Origin: Ianthella basta
Taxonomy: Eukaryota; Porifera; Demospongiae; Verongiida; Ianthellidae
Reading direction: 5' to 3'
NCBI GenBank assembly: GCA_964019415.1
Contig: OZ025881.1
Coordinates: 3,304,265-3,368,264, forward strand
Length of the DNA: 64,000 bases
In this document: piece by piece, positions 1 to 64,000 of the stretch
Layout: the number at the start of each line of letters is the position of its first letter
How positions within the stretch are numbered: the first letter of the stretch is position 1
Position numbers and translations under genes: made by a program
The notes under the pieces: model-generated
Databases searched by the model: none
Told to the model about the DNA's origin: nothing
What the model saw: the letters and a program-made list of their open reading frames with translations, nothing else

Positions 1-617
1 AACAGAAGTCGGCGACACCATTGCGCAGCACTCGAAAGTACTACTGGGGCGGTGTGGAGAGGATACGAAGCGACTTTCACTGCACAAGACCCGAGGGCGC
101 GAAGCGCCCGAGGGTGAGTGCAGTAAATGCTGTACGTCATCGAAGGCGTGTAGTAACTACTACATACACAATGAGCCGCATGGGAGTTTATTTCTTTCAC
201 CGAATCAGGCAAGCACAGCACAGTGTGAACCCAGAAGAGCCTACATCGAGCTGAGCGCATTGACTCGTGGCAGGCCAACTTGTGCGCGAGCGCTCTCCTG
301 CTTACCGTATACGCGTCCGGGTGGAAACGTCCCACGTTTGACTAATGGTTGAAGAGTACGTTGTTGGCACTACGGCAGCGTTTCTCGGAACACTTCCTCA
401 AGGCTCTGCCTCCACAAAGGCCGTGTGTCTTCCCAGTACCCATTGATTCGCTGTCTTCGCGCAGTGGGCACTCAGAATCGTCTGGAAACTCTGTCATGCT
501 CACGTAATCCCCAAATTCCGTGGCGCCCTTGGCGCTTGCACACAGTTCCTGGCAATGGGTGCCAAAGACCCTTTCTTCCTGCCAGCCGCTTCAAAGAGGT
601 CTTTGAGGTGCGAAAGG
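1..617. other. CpG-rich stretch with no confident gene
   Basis: Higher GC and CpG than the rest. It contains a hairpin GGGCGC-gaa-GCGCCC (95-109). On the minus strand (about 580-345) an open stretch without an early ATG reads KGATEFGDYVSMTEFPDDSE and may be a terminal exon of a gene on that strand, but no family is recognised. Confidence 0.3.
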
Positions 618-707
618 TGACGTCGTGAAACGAACCCTATATTTTTTATTGACTAGGGTGTGACGTTTACGTGACGTCACACTAAAACGTCACCGTTCCA
701 TGACGTC
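618..707. promoter_or_regulatory. Cluster of five CRE/bZIP-type TGACGT sites
   Basis: TGACGT or its complement occurs at 618, 661, 672 (as the perfect palindrome TGACGTCA), about 688 (ACGTCA) and 700, five times in 90 bp. TGACGTCA is the classical CREB/ATF site. It lies beside the CpG-rich stretch, so it may be a promoter element of an unseen flanking gene. An internal repeat is also possible. Confidence 0.4.
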
Positions 708-1146
708 TCACTAAATTGTCAGCCATCTAATTGAACAGCAGAGTCTTTAATTACTAATCCCTGCCGAGTGCACAGCCTCACCGACCACTTGCACTTGCCT
801 ACGAAGTTTCGTGAGCATTTGTTGGATTTTCATATTTAATTATTATAACACCCACTATCAGTATAAATGTGCTATGGCAATGATATGGGACTATGGCATT
901 TTATATTTGCAATTTGGCGCCACCTTGCACGTAAACAAAGGCCTAATTAAAAATTCTGTCATATTTAAAATCGTTAAATGTCCCTTAAGTTCGACATCGT
1001 ACCAATGGTCTGTGCCACAGGGTGCCCAAAGTCCCCAAACATTATATTATAATATATTACATTACATTATTTTATGGCTTCAATACCCTTGTATTTTGCA
1101 ACTTGCACTGTATATGAATATATATATATATATATATATATATAGA
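708..1146. other. AT-rich spacer with (TA)n
   Basis: No gene seen. It ends in a TA-dinucleotide run (about 1119-1143) and carries one copy (1100-1115) of a 16-bp direct repeat whose partner is at 3332-3347, beyond the other end of the recombinase element. Confidence 0.5.
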
Positions 1147-1492
1147 TAGTATGGTGATTGCGCAACCATATGAATTAACACATTGTCAAGTGGTCCTATA
1201 TATGTGATATAGACCCCAAAACAGGTCTGATATCACAAAAGTTGCGCAAGAGGTCTGATATCAGTCAGCTTTATTACACAATTCAATACAGTTGTGATAC
1301 ACAATGTTCAAAAGTAGCTATAATTCCATTCAAATCATATAAATAATTGATGAACATCATTGAAATCACAGAAAATGCTGAACTAGATGAGAAACTACAT
1401 GCACAGTTCAAATCAAAATCACAAATAGTAAAAATAAGTAATTCAAAACCCAAAATTACAGCAATAAAGAGTTCTGAATCAGGTCACCGCAA

Positions 1493-3063
1493 TCAAAATT
1501 GCATGTTAATTGTGACCTGACACCCAGTTAGGGAGAACATATCCTTCACTTCCTGTGCTTTTCTTGATTTCTCCTCTCTTTCCTGAGCAACATCCTGTGC
1601 TTTTCTGGATTTCTCTACTGTTTCCTGAGCAACATCCTGTGCTTTTCCGGATTTCTCTACTGTTTCCTGAGCAACATCCTGTGCTTTTCCGGATTTCTCC
1701 GCTGTTTCCTGAGCAACATCCTGTGCTTTTCCGGATTTCTCCACTGTTTGCTGAGCAACATCCTGTGGACAAAGTCCGCTGTCCTTGGCCATTGGAGAAG
1801 GAGGAGAATTTGTGATATCCTGCAAGGGACCATGTTGCTGAACTGGTGCTGCTAGGGAATCATTGTAGGTGCCTTTGGGAGTGGTCATCAAAGCAGAAAC
1901 GGTCCTGTGCTGCTGTGCCGTTGTCCTCTCATAACTGCGAACTCCTTCTTTGCTTAAGTGTCCCGATCTTTCCATGATCAACTTCTCTGGCACTCCTGCA
2001 GAATACAGTCGGCTAATACCAGTAGCGCGAAGACTGTGGTTGCTCTTGGTTTCAGCTTGCAGACCAGCCGATTCGAACATTTCTTTCAGCTTCTTCTTCA
2101 AAACATTATGTCCGACTGGTTGGTTGTCATACCATGGACCATCTGGTACTGCGCTGCTTCCACATCTCTTTGGTCGACAATAGAAGCAATCTTTTTCGAG
2201 AGCACCATTTGGCAACTTGGCAAGGTATTTCTTGACCAGTGCAACATGGCACCTTTCACCCAAAAGTGGATTTGAGAAGTGCTTCACAACCTTGTTCGCG
2301 AGATCCAGCTGCTTACTACCTCCAGGCCTATTTTTGACCCGTGTTCAGTGTAGACAAGACATTCGGTCATGAAGAGAGGGTCATCTGGATCTTGCACTGT
2401 CTGGATTTCAAACTGTGAAATCTTGAGTGCTCTGTGCTCATCTCCTCCGCGCAATATCAGATTTAATCCATTGTAGTAGAACACTGCATTGAACAATCCA
2501 ACAGGTGTATCAGTACTCAGAGTGCCACTCTCCCATAGCTGCTGCTCTTCTGCATATCCAATCACCTCAGCTTGTTTTCTCACAGCTCCTACTCCCTCAG
2601 CATGTAATTCCTTAAACAGTGAGTCCAGTAGTCGGTGAAGTGATGGGAACACTTTGGCATCCATGATGTTTAGAGGGTTTTGCTTCTCCTGACGCATGTA
2701 CCTCAGCAATCCTGCCAATATTTGAGAGATGGTACGAGGAGTGTAAGCTTCCCCATTTGCCTTCCTAGCTTCCTTACAGAAATAACACAACCAGTAAGAT
2801 AGTGTGTCGGCATCATCAACCAGAAGAATGTCCTCTGGGCACTGCTCATCTGGAAAAGCCTCATTTCTCTGTGACTGCCAAGTCTGGAAGACACGGAGAG
2901 ACCATTGTGTAGCCTTTTGGGTGTTTCCTGGCACAACCACTTTCTGTGCCTTCTGCACATCTTCTAGAGTGGTAAAGGAGAACCTTGCTGGCTTCTTCAG
3001 TTGTAGTGAAAGTCTTCTTTTCTTCTCTGGAGGAGAATCTGAAAGCAACTTCGCAGCGCTCAT
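1493..3063 (-). pseudogene. DUF3504/Crypton-type tyrosine recombinase, one frameshift
   Basis: Two minus-strand frames overlap by 4 nt (3063-2284 and 2287-1493). The first (259 aa) is the N-terminal domain plus box I, ILRGGDEHR, with the catalytic Arg at residue 205. The second has HSLRATG (His84, Arg87), SGH (His110) and VRSYER (Tyr119): the R-H-R-H-Y set of tyrosine recombinases. Reading one base out after GSK at about 2331 would join the frames through RPGGSKQLDLANKVV, so a single missing base in an A-run is the likely lesion. The C-terminus carries five 14-residue repeats. ATG at 3063 follows a CpG-rich leader. Related domains occur in vertebrate ZMYM2/QRICH1-type proteins. Apart from this lesion it looks young. 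Confidence 0.75.
1552..1761 (-). repeat. Five tandem 42-bp units in the recombinase C-terminus
   Basis: Units start at 1552, 1594, 1636, 1678 and 1720, and a partial sixth begins at 1762. Each encodes a 14-residue unit like AQETVEKSGKAQDV, predicted charged helix or coiled coil. The length divisible by 3 keeps other frames open as well, which explains overlapping spurious ORFs. Confidence 0.9.
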
Positions 3064-3315
3064 TGCTACTGCTCCTGCCAGGCATAGAACCAGCGCGCAT
3101 TCGTGAGAATTTTGAAACTAAACTGCAATCCCATTGGCTAACAATTACGTAATAATGATACGCATGCGCAGATGTGGCAGACCTGCCGCCTTCCAGACCA
3201 GTGACGTCAGTGGGCGCTTACAGAATGCAAATGGCGCCGATCCGGAAAGTTGACTTTCAGCCCGTAGTATCGATTGCTAAAGAAGGTTTGTCCCGGTTGC
3301 GCACTCACCATACTA

Positions 3316-5239
3316 TATAAGACATATATATAACTTGCACTGTATATATCCGTAACATGAAGCCATACAAAAATGTCAATTTGTAAACAATATAGGGGCT
3401 GCCACAGGCAGCCCCTAGCTAACTTTTTTTGCAGCAGCAGAAGCTTTTGCCCTGTACTACTCATGATAAGAACCTTGTATCAAGATCAGACACTTGCAAT
3501 AGCTAGAAAACATCCTTGGCTTACCAATTTTGCTTTCACCATAAAACCTTTAGCTAATGTGAGGTTCCACACTGCGCAGTATACTGACAAACTATATCTG
3601 CCTCTTTGGCGGCAAGTCACATGACATTCTTATGACTTACTGTATCAAAGGAACACATAAGGGAAAGCCATAATGCCTTCTGTCACTTGGCAACTTGGTA
3701 ATCTCAGCTTTCATTATTTAAGTAAGGCATGATGTGCAAGAATTGCACAATCATTTTCTATTGTTTCTATGGTACTCCATTTCCTTGCGTGCATAAGATA
3801 TGACTCTTTGAGCAGCTTATCATTGTAGAGCAAATGCCTAATCTGTGACCTACTGGGCATGGAAAAGAAGACACAAGTTTTCTTCTACAGTTTGCAGTGG
3901 GAATGTATGAAAAGAAGTAAGGCAAGAACCATGGTGATTACTGCTTCAACTGGCTAAAGAAGACTGTTCCCGTAGCACTTGAAACTACATGTTGCCTTCA
4001 GCTTCATCCATATATAAGTACTTCCAAAATTCAAGGACTACCAGCATGGCTATAAAAAGGGATTGGTACAGAAGACACAGTGATAGGAAGTGAAGATGTA
4101 CTAGTCACACAGGAGGGTGCATGCAGCCACAAGGGACTAATCTTAACAGCTGCTGGCTCAATCAAATGCATGCAGGTTCCTAGCATAGTGACATCCACCA
4201 CCATTTGTTTTTGTAATTTAAGGGGCAACAACAAGGTAGGATTTAGGGGAGTGGGGCTAAATGCAGTACAACTATTGGATACAGTACTGATGATCAAGTA
4301 GGCTCACTTTGCACTGCTTAAGTATAAAGGTGATGCCTTCTTTATTATCCCTTTTCACGGATAGACTAAATTGGGCAAATATCAACAGTCCCCCCAACTT
4401 CTAAGCTAACTTATGCACTAATGCCACAATCATGTGTAGCAGTTTAGATATTCCAAACACCTTGATGAAGTTGCTAGCATTCTAAATACCTCCCAATCAC
4501 TATGTCTGAAATGTTGCATTAAGCCTAACCACATGTAAACTGCCTGCACTTCACTTAGTAGGCAAACTCTCCTCCAAAAAGACTGCTATTGTTTTATTTC
4601 ATGCATTCGATCATTCTTACCTTCAATAGAAAAACGTAGCCTCAAACGTTTCCCATTATGCTGCTCCTTCCTATTGCTTTGTGATATCTTCTTTCATGAA
4701 ACCTAGTACTAATCCTCCACAGTGAGCTAGTCTTGCGTAGACAGACTGCTATTATGCTCAGACTCTGCCCTCCCAAAGGATGGTATGGGGAATAACAGCC
4801 TCTTCTTTGTTATGAGAGTCTGAGGAAGTTTGGACCATTGATAATTGATAATCCCATATTTGGGTGTAAAGTTAACTACTTGTCAAGTGCCTGTTGACAC
4901 AGCTGGGCAAGCTACCCACAGACACATAGCTATTATAGTTAGCCTCACACCTTAATATGGGGCTATCAATTATCTTTGAAGGTGACAGGTGATGCTAAAC
5001 CTGCAGTCCATCTCACTTGCTAGTACATCCAGTATTTTGAAGTATTGCTTTCTGAAGTAGTCCTCTGCTGTACTAAACTCGTGGCTTGGAGCACCACTGT
5101 CTATTCTTCATGGAACCCGTCACTGTCTGGTCAAAGTAGGCGGCTGTATAAGGTCCTTTGCAGCTTCAACAGTGCTATGATAATCTTTGTCTATGTAGGA
5201 AATGCACTGTTGCACTGGCTGCCATTGTGGCTTCCTGAG
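3316..5239. other. Intergenic sequence, no gene recognised
   Basis: Contains a strong hairpin, taggggctgcc-aca-ggcagccccta (3393-3417), and otherwise AT-rich unique-looking sequence. Short ORFs here show no recognisable domain. Confidence 0.5.
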
Positions 5240-5349
5240 CATTGCTGTCACTACTTTGCAATGTTTGTGATAGTCGTTTAGTTGCACTGAACACCATGAA
5301 TGCCAGCCTAAGGCCAAAGAAAGTTGTGAACTTTTCCACCAAAGAACAG
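5240..5349 (+). CDS. Possible upstream exon of the RNF213-like gene (weak)
   Basis: An open stretch ends in a perfect donor (gaacag|gtaggc) in phase 0, matching the phase of exon 1 at 8352. It contains an ATG at 5296 followed by NASLRPKKVVNFSTKEQ. Upstream the same frame stays open to a TGA at 5236-5238, and beyond that TGA further hydrophobic codons continue to a possible acceptor at about 5199. It could be a first coding exon starting at ATG 5296, an internal exon with a polymorphic stop, or chance. No homology is recognised. Confidence 0.22.
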
Positions 5350-5889
5350 GTAGGCCTGTGGTCTTCCTAGAAGGCTCCCCATAGGATTCACAGCTTATTC
5401 CAGCTCAATGCAGATGACAGAATAGTTCTTGATGATGGGCATCAAGAGTACCTGTACTCACGATCTATCTTGTAGGACATAGTGGTTTCAAGCCAGGGGT
5501 ACTGAGATTCTGCTCAGCTTTTATCATCTGGAAGAGTGCTAAAGATTTCGCATGTGGGACATGTCCACTTTGTTTACATAACATGAACTTTGAGGTAATC
5601 ACACTTTGAGGTGTGAAATTCCTGTATTGCCATGGCCTGAGAAATTGAACGTCATATCCGACGATGGCAAGGAACAAAATTTCCAAGGACTAGAAAAAGT
5701 TCTCGTAAGAAGGAAACAGAGCTGATGTCTTCACCATTCTCAACTGCATGCGAAGGGATCAACATTTCATTCCTTTATATGAAGGAATCTCACAATTTGA
5801 ACATGGTGAACATTGAATGACGTCATATGATTGCTTTCGTTGTGTATTCAATATATAGGAGGTCATGAGATTGTCATGGGTCCTGGCCA

Positions 5890-8000
5890 ATAGGGAAGGC
5901 TGGAAAAAGCACATCAGTACAGAACATGTTGACCCATCTGGCCTCACAGCTTTTATTGCCGGCCATTTCACTCAACAAGCAGCCTGGGGTAAGACCCATT
6001 GCCATCAGTGAGATCGCACATCGAATCATTGGCAAGGCAATCCTGAGTGTGACAAAGTCTGACATCCAGTCAGCTGTAGGCTCACTTCAGGTTTGTGCTG
6101 ACCAGGACGCAGGAGTTGAAGATGCAGTACATGCAATGCGAATAATTTTGAGAGTGAGAGTACTGACAGAGTTTAACTGGTGGACGCAAGTAATGCATTC
6201 AGTAGTTTGAATGGTGCAGCAACCTTACATAACGGCCAGGTCCTGCCCCTGCCTTGCACCTGCCCTGACCAACATCTACCAAACGAAATGCAGAACACTT
6301 TGTGGCTGGTGAGACAATTCTCTTGCATGAAGGAACCTCTCGGGGTGATCCACTAGCAATGGCGATGTATGCCCTGGGTGTCACACCACTGATTTGTGCA
6401 GTAAGTATCCCTGACACCAAGGAGCTCTGGTTCACAAATGATGCCACTGCTGGTGGACGACTACACCCTCTGTGGACATGGTAGGACAGGCTAGCCAACG
6501 TGGGTCCAGCCTATGGGTACCATGTGAATAGCAGTAAACATGGTTGGTGATGAAAGCAGAACATCTAGCTGAAGCAGAGAGAATTTTTGATGGAAGTGGA
6601 GTTCGTGTCACATGTACAAGCAAACGTCACTTTGGAGCAGCCCTTCGATCAGGAGCTTTCATCAAGGAGTATGTTCGGGTGAAGGTTGTTACGTGGACGG
6701 CTGAGCTCGGCAAGCTTGCATCTATTGCCAAGTCTGAGCCACATGCAGCCTTCGCAGCATTCACTAATGGGCCACTGGATGTATTTTCTTGCGAACCATT
6801 GAAAGGATTGCATCATTGCTTCAGCCACTTGAGGACTCCATTCGCCGGCACTTCCTTCTGACCCTGACTGGACAGAATGACGTTTCTGATCTGGAACAAG
6901 AGCTCTTGGCTCTTCCTGCCCGTCATGGAGGTCTGGGACTGGTGAATCCAACAACCATGTCCGAGGAGCACACACACTCTCACTACGCCTGACGGCACCT
7001 CTGACTACAATCATCACCCTGCAGAAGGATGACATTGGAGACTCCAGACAACAGCAACAATCCATTAAGTCCTCACTGCATACAGAACAATGCAAACAAC
7101 AAGAGGAGGCTGCCACTGAATTGAATACCAGTTTGCCCCAGCACTTGCAGAGAGCTGCAGAGCTGGTTAGTGAAAAGGGTGCCAACAGCTGGGTGACTGC
7201 CCTCCCATTTGCTGCCCACGGCTTTGCACTTCACAAAAGTGCATTTCGTGATGCACTCTGCCTTTGCTACAATTTGACACCTGCCAATCTGCCAAGAGTA
7301 TGTGTTGGCGGTGCAGCTTTCACCACAGACACGCACATGGGACATGTCCTATGTAAACAATGCGGGCCTATTTTCGACCTTAGTATCCTCTGCTCTTTCT
7401 CCTGCAGATAGGACTTGCACAAAGCAAGCTGTATATGCAATTGAAGGTTTATTCTCATACTTCAACTCTGCATAACAAGCATTTCAGTGACGGTTTTGTT
7501 GGCGAAGAATCGCCTACCTGCAGCCACTGTCGGGTGAGACACTGTTTACTTGCAGTGCAACAACTGAGAACAATACCAGACTTCTGGGGAGGGAGGTTTC
7601 AGAGGGCATTTTTCGATGTGAGGCTTTTTAAACCCTACGCCCCCTCAAGCAGAACCCTGCAGACAGCAGCCTGCTAGCAGTGGCATGAGCAAGAGAAGAG
7701 ACGCAAGTATGAAGAACAGATATGTGAAGTGGAGCATGCCTCCTTTATACCCCTAGCGCTGTCCTGCACCAGTGGAGCAGGTCCCAGTGCGACCAACTTT
7801 TTCCAAAGGCTGGCAGCCTTGCAAGCTGAGAAACACCATGCACTCCACCTACAGCCTGGTGATGGAATTGCTTCAATGCCACCTGAGCTTTGCCCTCCTG
7901 CGCTCAGCTATCACATGCCTCGGGAGTGCAAGGTCATCCTCTCACCAATCAGGCAGCTTTGACGTGAGCACGTCCAAGGGCCAGGTGGAGTGTGATTAAC
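5890..8000 (+). pseudogene. Decayed reverse-transcriptase element (non-LTR-like family)
   Basis: Fragments in different + frames follow the order of one protein. RT start KQPGVRPIAISEIAHRIIGK (about 5975-6035); EGTSRGDPLAMAMYALGVTP (about 6325-6385); the active-site segment ELWFTNDATAGG, where FADD has become FTND (about 6421-6460); KSEPHAAFAAFTN (about 6730); ALPARHGGLGLVNPT (about 6915); a C-terminal domain WVTALPFAAHGFALHKSAFR (about 7190-7250); DFWGGRFQRAFFDVRLFKP (about 7580); and MELLQCHLSFALLRSAITCL (about 7860). At least six frameshifts or stops and an insertion near 7320-7440, which includes a copy of the ggacatgtcc motif. The family is common in sponges and cnidarians; I do not assign a clade. 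Confidence 0.75.
7336..7368 (+). repeat. Dispersed motif catgtgggacatgtcctatg + taaacaatg (one representative)
   Basis: Copies with an exact or near-exact (g)ggacatgtcc(c) core: 5556, 7339, 8139, 10248, 25002, 31477, 32293 and 59216 (core starts), on both strands, usually followed or preceded by (t)gtaaacaatgtggc. Degenerate copies occur near 10473, 27799, 38655 and 54380. Confidence 0.7.
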
Positions 8001-8351
8001 TAATGACTTTCTGACAATACGTCATCTTGTTATTTGCTATGTTTGCCGACTTCATTACCATTTACTCTGCTTTGGTCATGTTATATCACGATCCCTCATT
8101 ATTGTTCTTGCTATGTGATTTTTGTTTGTAAACAAAGTGGACATGTCCCACTGTGGCATCTGAGCACCACGCATGTACCACATTGTGTGATCCTATAATG
8201 ATTTGGATCAGTACTGTCAGCACTTGATTTTGGGGGCGTAAGGATTTCAATTTCTAGCTTTTTTCAATGCCCCAGAATGATCAGTAGATTTCCTGAAATG
8301 TTCAGGTGAAATATATTTTGAAAAGTGCATACCACTCTCATTTTATTGCAG
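8001..8351. other. Spacer upstream of exon 1
   Basis: No gene seen. Includes a ggacatgtccc motif at 8139-8149 preceded by the palindromic tttgtttgtaaacaaa. Confidence 0.5.
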
Positions 8352-62530
<54,179 letters not shown>

Positions 62531-64000
62531 GTAAGTGTCCTTCAATGTCCAGATGTATGGGAACATACTGGTAGCCTTCATAAGGTACAATGCATAACAC
62601 ATCATTGCATAACATTCAGTATGGCTGAAAATGTTTATGGATATTTGCTTTGATAGATTGCTATATTATGGCATTTGATGGATTGTCTTCGATGGTTGTG
62701 CAATTCTCATGCCGAAATGATGTTCTTAGCAAATAATTGCTTACAAATTTGATTAGTAAGCAGTGTAAACTCTGCTGGATCAGTTTCAAACCATGGCAAA
62801 TCAATCCATGCTAGTACCTTAATGGAGCCCTAATAGGTCTCAGTTCTGTTGGGTTGCAAGTGCAGATGAAACATGATGGAGACGTATACAAGTCAATCCA
62901 GCATAAGTGCCTTGTGGTATGTAGATCTGCTGATGTTCATCTGTTGCCAGTGATTTTGCACACAATTGTACTGTGTCACGACCAAAACACAGAAATGGCT
63001 GCTAAAATGTTCCTTGGTACATTACTGACAGCAGTATCAGAATTAGTCTTCATAGCAACTGTATACAGGCCGTTTGGATTGTTTCCCTCACTGACAAGAC
63101 TGTTCTTCTCGTATGTTTGATGTCCAAAACCCTCATACACAGCTCTTGATGGTCTTCAAACTCCATGCCATATGAATACACTAGACAATTTTTGATAACT
63201 ATGTAACTGTACTATAAGTACTATAACTATTGCATCATGTAATTCCAACAGTTGATAGCAGCAAATGTCTAACGTACTTACTAGTTACTAGTTAATAGTT
63301 ACTCCATCTACATCCATCATACTCTACTCAAATAGTAGTGGTTGGGCTAACTCTGTAATAGTGGCAACCATATTGCAATGCATATATACAGAACATGAAA
63401 ATTGACATGAAAGATGTGGGAATGGGCTAGAAGCTGAAATTAAGCCTATCTATCATGATCTATCATTGTTATTGACTTGCTTTAAAAATGCACACAGCAT
63501 TGCACACCATCTTCCTAGACCCATAGTGTGCTACAGCACTGTCTATTGAATGATTGGATGCATAGCAGATAAGGAGTGTGAGTAAATGTTTAAGTGCATG
63601 ATGTATACATATGGATTTTACAGCTGTGGACTGCATTTGTTTAGGTTTACAAGTGTTGGATGAGTGTTGCAAGTAAACTGAAATTTGTTTGATCAATTTG
63701 TACAACACCAGCCCTCTGTTGGAACAAGAAAGTAGCACAATCATGAATGGTTCGTCATCTCTATGATGTACCAATCCTAAAATCAGCATCCTGAGTGCTG
63801 GAGTACGCCAAGATCACTGGTACAATTCACAGACATTATGACTACATGTAATCTAAGCTTACGAAGCTTACGAAGTAGCCCTACTATCCTTAGAGCTTCT
63901 ACCTGATTCATGTTAATTGCAATTCTTTGTGCTTTCCACTCCTTTCATTCACTTTGCAGTACATAGTCTTGTGTACAACGTCCATGGTATATAGTCTGTA
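62531..64000. other. Intron 29 to window end
   Basis: No fitting exon; an ORF at 62854-63120 has no recognised domain and wrong phase. Confidence 0.4.

Larger units (their letters stand above)
1147..3315 (-). mobile_element. Tyrosine-recombinase element with terminal inverted repeats (Crypton-like coding)
   Basis: Ends are 1147-1167 (tagtatggtgattgcgcaacc, 21 nt) and 3295-3315, inverted with one mismatch. TA at both tips could be a target duplication. An identical 16-bp sequence, aacttgcactgtatat, flanks at 1100-1115 and 3332-3347. Internally on the minus strand is a recombinase gene split by one frameshift (see next entry). The 3' side of the coding strand has repeated aggtctgatatca (about 1225 and 1251). 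The promoter side (3120-3290) is CpG-rich with a TGACGTCA. Cryptons usually lack terminal inverted repeats, so this combination is unusual. Confidence 0.65.

Noticed and set aside
280-340. gtggaaacgtcccacg as a hammerhead candidate
   Set aside because: GAAAC-GTC is present but there is no CTGANGA partner and no stem I complementarity.
1506-1815. Extra ORFs over the recombinase C-terminus
   Set aside because: Other frames of the 42-bp tandem repeat, open only because the unit length is divisible by 3.
62833-63120. Candidate exon after exon 29
   Set aside because: With the required phase it meets a stop within 14 codons; the ORF at 62854 has no RNF213 similarity.

Overview
The window is eukaryotic, from an intron-rich invertebrate genome of fairly low GC. 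A sponge is the most likely source. That guess rests on the gene found here (an RNF213/mysterin-type AAA+ ubiquitin ligase), on a Crypton-like tyrosine recombinase, and on the mixture of non-LTR, Penelope-like, Ty3/Gypsy and small inverted-repeat elements. There are no operons, ribosome-binding sites, CRISPR arrays or prokaryotic features.

One host gene dominates. On the + strand, 29 exons with GT-AG borders and fully compatible phases run from 8352 to 62530 (5777 nt, about 1925 codons) and encode the N-terminal arm, the AAA2 P-loop region and most of AAA3 of an RNF213-like protein. The 5' end was not found and the 3' half (AAA4, RING, C-terminus) lies beyond 64000. AAA3 carries GETGVGKT (Walker A, 60405-60582), VFLDEINTT (Walker B, 62126-62206) and an ACNP sensor motif (62271-62530). 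Only about a tenth of the 54 kb gene span is coding; the rest is introns swollen by nested repeats.

Layout: 1-1100 is CpG-rich sequence with a cluster of TGACGT sites. 1147-3315 is an inverted-repeat element carrying a frameshifted tyrosine recombinase (minus strand). 5.9-8.0 kb is a decayed reverse-transcriptase element. 8.35-15.2 kb holds exons 1-4, split by a MITE and a CR1/Jockey-like LINE. 18.5-21.6 kb is a minus-strand LINE with endonuclease, RT and a CCHC-like end. 21.8-32.6 kb holds exons 5-10 with several non-coding repeats. 32.6-34.5 kb is a TTAA-flanked non-autonomous transposon. 36.4-37.0 kb is a 580-bp element with 9-bp target duplications that carries a RecQ helicase fragment. 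37.5-43.1 kb is a degenerate Ty3/Gypsy element on the minus strand. 44.5-51.1 kb holds exons 11-19. 52.7-54.2 kb is a Penelope-like element (GIY-YIG end) interrupted by a long-armed MITE. 55.8-56.4 kb and 58.2-58.9 kb are further MITEs. 57.4-62.5 kb holds exons 20-29.

The most interesting signals are: three hammerhead-ribozyme-like motifs (26200-26237, 27516-27552, about 52722-52758), each with its own complementary stem I; a tyrosine recombinase bounded by terminal inverted repeats; the RecQ-capturing element; a dispersed motif with a perfect p53-type decamer; and an insertion of well over 100 residues between Walker A and Walker B of AAA3. Functional statements are inferences from motif recognition by eye; no searches were run.
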